Shown: positions 59,678-64,000 of the stretch, piece by piece
Position numbering within the stretch: the first letter of the stretch is position 1
Layout of the letters: each line of letters starts with the position of its first letter
Origin: Acanthosepion lycidas
Lineage: Eukaryota > Mollusca > Cephalopoda > Sepiida > Sepiidae
Direction: 5' to 3'
Assembly (NCBI GenBank): GCA_963932145.1
Contig: OZ010600.1
Location: forward strand, 55,678,110-55,742,109
Length of the DNA: 64,000 nt
Position numbers and translations under genes: made by a program
The notes under the pieces: model-generated
What the model saw: the letters and a program-made list of their open reading frames with translations, nothing else
Told to the model about the DNA's origin: nothing
Database searches by the model: none

Positions 59678-60392
59678 TTATTTCTTTTTTTAAGTAATAT
59701 TCATCCTGTACAGAATAAAACCAGAGATGGTGGGGCCCATGCCAATTCGGAGTCTCAGTTAAGTATTTTGCGACCTTTGCTATCTTATCATAATTTCCTA
59801 CCTATATTTATATACGTTACAAATTGAAGTAAGTACTATTAAAGGATGAAAAATTTTCACAGATTTTGACATTGTTCTGGGGTCTTTTGCGGGCGGAAGG
59901 AGGGGCCAAATCTGTGAATTTGTTTTGCTCTTACTAAGTGTTGAAAAACACTATATAAAATTCCTTATTTTTTTTATTCATAATGTTGAAATTATTCAAC
60001 TTTTTAACAAGAAAAATCTCAAGTTGATGTTAAAAATGGCTGCAAAGCATTGTTGATTTATTTAAGATGGAATGATCTATTATGACATGTCTCTAATTAT
60101 TTAAGATGGAATGATCTATTATGACATGTCTCTAATTTGTATTTAGATACATTTTCAATTTTTCTAGTTGAATTGTTCACTGAACTGTTATGATCCATTA
60201 TTTTACATAATTAGGTTACAATAAAATTTGTATTTTATATGAATACTAGCTGTTGTAATTTTGGCTAATCCTTGTCACCAAAATGTTGTAACCTAGGGAA
60301 GGTTACTGAATAGAATAATCAAATGAAGATTGGTAATGAATGATAATACTTAAGACAAGAACAACACATATAAGATTCGCCAGCGGCATGTA
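59678..60392. other. Unassigned sequence including a short direct duplication
   Basis: TATTTAAGATGGAATGATCT followed by ATTATGACATGTCTCTAAT occurs twice in tandem (about 60,058-60,096 and 60,098-60,136). No gene recognised. Confidence 0.55.
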
Positions 60393-60494
60393 TTAGGTCG
60401 GTGCAAAAATAATGACGTAATAATGTCGTTTTTTGACGTATTTTTTAACGTCAAAAAACGACATTATTACGTCATTATTTTTGCACCGACCTAA
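60393..60494. mobile_element. Palindromic mariner MITE, 102-bp type, copy 5
   Basis: The ends are TTAGGTCGGTGCAAAA and its exact complement, with TA duplications at 60,391-60,392 and 60,495-60,496. The stem looks essentially perfect. Both ends share the same T-to-C change relative to the other copies. Confidence 0.95.
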
Positions 60495-60989
60495 TAGAAG
60501 AAGTAGTCAATTGCTAGAAGCGAGTCAAGTGAATTCCACACTGAATCTCTAACTGCAGAATATCTACCAACCACCCCACATGGTCAGATGTGGCACAAGG
60601 TCAAATTTAATGTGGGGTTTCTGAGCCCGTAGGCTCGGCCCAAAATTCCTTATAGACCCTATATAAAACTGGGTTGGGTAACTGTTTCCTGAGATGAAAC
60701 TCTGCCTTTTGACAAAGCCTCATCTGGGGATCCTCCCTGCCTCCAGGCAACCAGTCAGACCAGTACAGCTGGAGACGAATCTTCGAATGCAGACCAACAT
60801 ACAGTATTTACTATGGTATTTATGTGAATGGGCACATGCCGATCATTGTCCGTAGGTATGCTACAACACTAACCTTATGAAAATTGAGATGTAGTACAGT
60901 GGGGGGGGGTGTATCATAGATTCAATGTGGCATCAGACCCTTGCACTGGCTCTGACCAAGAGCCACTCAAGGTAGAGGGTTACTGTGTA
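60495..60989. other. Unassigned, more GC-rich sequence
   Basis: It contains CTATATAAAA at about 60,659 (TATA-like), several CCTCC/GGGG runs and a G9 run at about 60,901. It could be the leader or promoter of an element, but no protein or RNA family is recognised. Confidence 0.35.
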
Positions 60990-61124
60990 GTGTTGTATGA
61001 GTATAAGAAAAGGCAAACATTAATAAGAGCTACAAAGGATAGGAAGTTGTGGAGAGTCATGATCGTCTGTATCCCAAAGAAACACAAAACACAGAAGAAG
61101 AATGATTCTTGTAACTTGTGTTGA
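60990..61124 (+). mobile_element. RTE-like LINE extreme C-terminus (fragment)
   Basis: The plus-strand frame reads YKKRQTLIRATKDRKLWRVM followed by KKHKTQKKN before a stop at 61,122-61,124. It resembles the RAARDRKRWRAMI tail of the 59.3-kb fragment, so it is probably the last 40 or so codons of the same RTE family. The upstream part of the frame (from 60,909) is not recognisable. Confidence 0.5.
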
Positions 61125-61283
61125 AAACAGTCTTCATTCTGGCAGACAGTCAACAAATAAAAAAACCTGGGCACCTCGGTGTTGGGTAATGGTTAATGAG
61201 GTAGTCTTGTTGAACATTGCTAATGAGTGAGTTTGGTTCTCACTGGGTGTCTTGTATCAGTGATCTTAAACTAGTCTTAGTAA

Positions 61284-61649
61284 TCTGTCTATATTTCTGA
61301 GATGAGGTATTATGTACATTATTTGGACTATTGTCCTCATCTTTGTCCTCAAGGACACATGGCACAGTGGATAAAGGCGTTGGTTAGATCCAGTGACAGG
61401 ACCCAAAGAGTGTGAGTTCAATACACGGTTAAGGCAGTGGAGAACTTTCAGAGGGAAAATTAATAGGAGATAACTGATAGCTGACATCCATTAAACGTGG
61501 AACTAGAACAGTCTACTCCAGTGAGCGAAATAAAGGGTTCAGTTCGACATTCGAACCACCTAAAGAAGGCCGGAGTGTACAACAGCTGAAACGTTGTGAT
61601 AAATATGGCGACAAAGATGAGGACAATAGTCTGAATAATGTAAATAATG
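61284..61649 (+). mobile_element. tRNA-like SINE with long inverted repeats and 12-bp direct-repeat flanks
   Basis: The identical 12-mer TAGTCTTAGTAA lies at 61,272-61,283 and 61,650-61,661, as expected for a retroposon target duplication. Inside, TGGCACAGTGG (about 61,360) and GAGTTCAATAC (about 61,415) occupy positions like polymerase III A and B boxes of a tRNA-derived SINE head. A 29-bp core ending CTCATCTTTGTC (about 61,317-61,347) is repeated in inverted orientation at about 61,608-61,645, so the RNA could fold into a long stem. The hammerhead-like motif at 61,560 is within it. The tRNA of origin is not determinable from these decayed boxes, and no poly(A) tail is evident. Confidence 0.55.
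61560..61592 (+). other. Hammerhead-core-like hairpin motif, copy 4 (decayed stem)
   Basis: CTAAAGA is followed by A, then GGCCG, an 11-nt loop, AGCT and GAAACG. The stem is partly lost and the CUGA is changed to CTAA. The string resembles the widespread invertebrate repeat ending in GCCGAAACGTTGTG. Confidence 0.4.
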
Positions 61650-61730
61650 TAGTCTTAGTAAAATTATGAGTAGAACATTGAAAAATGTTGATCATTTGTG
61701 GGTTGTGATTAAAGGAAATCATTGAATAGG

Positions 61731-62440
61731 AATCCATCTATATATAAAATTTTGCAGTTTCCATTAGTCTGTCTGTCACACCCTCTAAAATAACCATACA
61801 TTAATCGATCAAAACCAAATTTTGGGGAGAAGTGCAAATAGATAAGTGGGTACAAAGTACATTTAGTTTTACTAGGGTGCATAGCCTAGTACAATAAATT
61901 TTCATTAATTCTTTTTTGAAAAAATTTAAAATTTTATTATTTAGCATACAAAATACCCCCACTATTTTAAAAACAATTTAATGATTAAAATAACAAAAAA
62001 TTATTCAATAAAAATGCAATATTGTTTTTATTGCGTATCTTTTCTTTAAGTTTTTATAGACAAGAATTCAGTTTTCAGTTTGCCTTGCATTTATAAGATC
62101 TTTAAACAAATCACAAGTCCAAATGCTTCAAAAAGTTGGAATTTGGCTCCAGAAAGAAATATTTATGCATGGCCAGTTGTATAAGGCATGTTCAAGAGTA
62201 AGAAATCCTAAGAATTCATTCTTCACTGTTGAAAAGCAAAAAAAGAAATTTTCTTAAAAAATATTGTTTACCATGAAATCCTATAAAATTAAAGTAAATT
62301 AAAGAAATTATTAAATCTTGAGGAAGAGTTTTTGTCAAAGTATTTTTTCCAAACAAATCAATTTATTCAAATTTCACTGATTGGTTTGTGAAATTTAAAA
62401 ATACGTAGAGTTTGTAAATCTCAAAAAAATATTAGCGTAG
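61731..62440. other. Unassigned AT-rich sequence, probably transposon-derived
   Basis: CTATATATAAAATTTTGCAG followed by GTCTGTCTGTCAC is a style of sequence common at ends of invertebrate repeats. The stretch with GGGTGCATAGCCTAGTAC may belong to it. I cannot name the family. The remainder is A/T-rich without coding signature. Confidence 0.35.
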
Positions 62441-62730
62441 CAATATCTTACTATACTCATTCATCATGATATTAGTGTAGTAATATTTTATTATGCTCAT
62501 TCATCGTGATATTAGTGTAGCAATATTTTATTATGTTCATTCATCATGATATGAGTGTAGCAGGGTAGCAATATTTTATTATGCTCATTCATCGTGATAT
62601 TAGTGTAGCAGTGTAGCAATATTTTATTATGCTCATTCATCGTGATATTAGTGTAGCAGTGTAGCAATATTTTATTATGCTCATTCATCGTGATATTAGT
62701 GTAGCAGTGTAGCAATATTTTATTATGCTC
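62441..62730. repeat. Minisatellite with 40-bp units that become 48-bp units
   Basis: The ATGCTC/ATACTC/ATGTTC mark falls at 62,453, 62,493, 62,533, 62,581, 62,629, 62,677 and 62,725: two 40-bp steps, then four 48-bp steps. The longer unit has an extra 8 bp in the GTGTAGCAGTGTAGCAA section. Because 48 is 16 codons, the minus strand shows a 16-residue repeat (NEHNKILLHCYTNITM), which I regard as an artefact. Confidence 0.93.
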
Positions 62731-63019
62731 ATTAAATGAGCTGGGAGTAAAAGAATAACCCTTTAATTGTCCGAGACAGCTCAAAGCAATTTGGATGATA
62801 CTTTCATCTAACTTGGATCAGTCTCAGCTAAAGTATTTCAGGCTTTGATAAGGGCTAGGTGTGAAGATGTGATTTATGGATTTTATGAGTCATGAACATC
62901 TCCCTTCTGCAAGCTTAATAGAGAAGTTCATGCCTCATAAAAGAAAATCGATTTTGCCAGCTAGTGGCAGTCTATCCAGGTTAGCATTAGAAGCAATGGA
63001 CTCTATATAACACTGATTC

Positions 63020-63480
63020 TGCCACGCTGAAATCCGAAGAGCCACTGGGACAGCGAAAGATGCTTTCCAAAAGCTAAGCAGAGTATTAAGAAACAGAAAA
63101 ACTTTGTTAGAAACAAAGAAAAGAGTACTGAACTGTTACATGATATCTGCCCTCCTATATAGCAGTGAATGCTGGACAATCTCCTCAAAGATAAAGAAGA
63201 AACTTGAAGCAACAGAAATATGGTTCCATGGAAGGATGTTGAGCTTACCATGGACTGAACATGTGAGCAACAACAAAGTTATGGAGAAAATGGAAACACA
63301 AAGATATGTTATATACAACATATTTATTTAAAACAGAAATTTATGTTTAACACAGACAGTTGAAATTTATAGAGCACGTACTGAGGAAAGAGGGCTTGGA
63401 AAATCTTATACTCACAGGACAGACTGAGGAAAAAAGGGATAAAGGAAAACAATGCATAACATACTTAAGAAGCTTGGATG
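63020..63480 (+). mobile_element. RTE-like LINE 3' part
   Basis: The plus strand encodes, in order, IRRATGTAKDAFQKLSRVLR (about 63,028), NCYMISALLYSSECWTISSK (about 63,133), LEATEIWFHGRMLSLPWTEH (about 63,205), then, after a frame break at about 63,310, LKFIEHVLRKEGLENLILTG and KGKQCITYLRSLDG. This is the region after the RT catalytic core of RTE-clade LINEs (the LLYGCE-WT and WF-RRML-I-WT blocks). It shares EHVLRKEGLENLI with the 59.4-kb copy, so both belong to one family in opposite orientation. It is truncated at the 5' side and frameshifted, hence inactive. Confidence 0.83.
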
Positions 63481-63529
63481 GCAGAACAGAGTTTAGAAGA
63501 AATAACAAAAAGACAAAATTTTCTATCTG

Positions 63530-63550
63530 TCTGCCTATATCAATCTGTTC

Positions 63551-63589
<39 letters not shown>

Positions 63590-63653
63590 GTCTATATCAA
63601 TCTGTTTATATCTATCTAAATATCTATCTCAATCAATCTATCAATCTGTTCAG

Positions 63654-63685
<32 letters not shown>

Positions 63686-63835
63686 GTTCAGATCTATGTA
63701 TCTGTTTATCTCAATCTGTCTATATCAAACTGTTCATATCTATCTAAATATCTATGTATATCTATCTATCTGTCTATTTCAATCTGTTTATATCTATCTA
63801 AATATCTATCTCGATCAATCTATCAATCTGTTCAG

Positions 63836-63879
<44 letters not shown>

Positions 63880-64000
63880 ATCTATCTATCTGTTCAGATC
63901 TATTTATCTGTTTATCTCAATCTGTCTATATCAAACTGTTCATATCTAAATATCTATCTCAATCAATCTATCACAATCTGTTCAGTTCTATCTATCTATC
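63530..64000. repeat. (TATC)n-based compound repeat with about 182-bp superunits
   Basis: Runs of TATC are interrupted by CAATCTGTTCAGATC, CAATCAATCTATCAATC and TATATCAAACTGTTC. The phrase TCTGTTTATATCTATCTAAA recurs at 63,601 and 63,783, and a related phrase near 63,935. The array runs off the window. A plus-strand frame rich in Tyr, Leu, Ser and Ile is produced by this repeat. Confidence 0.95.

Noticed and set aside
62512..62784. A frame encoding 16-residue repeats (NEHNKILLHCYTNITM)
   Set aside because: A direct product of the 48-bp minisatellite unit; the neighbouring 40-bp units would break the frame.
63478..63747. A Tyr/Leu/Ser/Ile-rich 89-codon frame
   Set aside because: Translation of the (TATC)n field.

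Overview
The window looks like non-coding DNA from a repeat-rich invertebrate genome, most likely a cephalopod mollusc and probably an octopod. The case is indirect: AT-rich sequence, many long (TA)n and (TG)n tracts, and a decayed mariner transposase whose wording I recognise as common in octopus genomes. It also holds fragments of CR1/jockey-like and RTE-like non-LTR retrotransposons, Penelope-like and GIY-YIG retroelement pieces, and Tc1/mariner elements with their MITEs. I found no intact host gene, tRNA gene, CRISPR array or prokaryotic feature. Every open reading frame I examined is a transposon relic, a tandem-repeat artefact or chance.

Left flank (1-17,592): a 35-bp minisatellite opens the window. 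A 5S rRNA-derived fragment follows near 1.3 kb, then palindromic mariner MITEs with MADE1-like ends, a LINE 3' end near 3.3-3.9 kb, and an internally repeated block at 4.2-6.3 kb. Two foldback hairpins sit between (TA)n tracts at 7.2-7.8 kb. A deleted mariner lies at 8.3-9.1 kb, a GIY-YIG retroelement relic with an internal duplication at 10.7-11.2 kb, and a Penelope-like relic at 11.4-11.8 kb. At 12.57-13.86 kb is a striking foldback-like structure: its inverted arms are 30-bp minisatellites (5 and 14 units) and its loop carries a broken Tc1 transposase. A second LINE end is at 15.0-15.7 kb.

Centre (about 17,593-56,411): about 38.8 kb of uninterrupted, head-to-tail satellite DNA with a 115-bp, 25% GC monomer (about 337 copies). 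I saw no transposon insertion in it. It has internal higher-order structure: two dozen divergent 'B' monomers at multiples of 115 bp, a roughly 5-kb block repeated about 13.8 kb away, conversion-like patches, and a distinct three-monomer superrepeat at the right end.

Right flank (56,412-64,000): a third LINE end, another 35-bp minisatellite, a tandemly duplicated RTE tail, a fifth mariner MITE, a tRNA-like SINE with long inverted repeats and a 12-bp candidate target-site duplication, a 40/48-bp minisatellite, an RTE 3' fragment and a (TATC)n field. Four places carry a small hairpin motif resembling the core of hammerhead ribozymes. Nothing indicates genes acting together in a pathway; the window records amplification of satellites and mobile elements.
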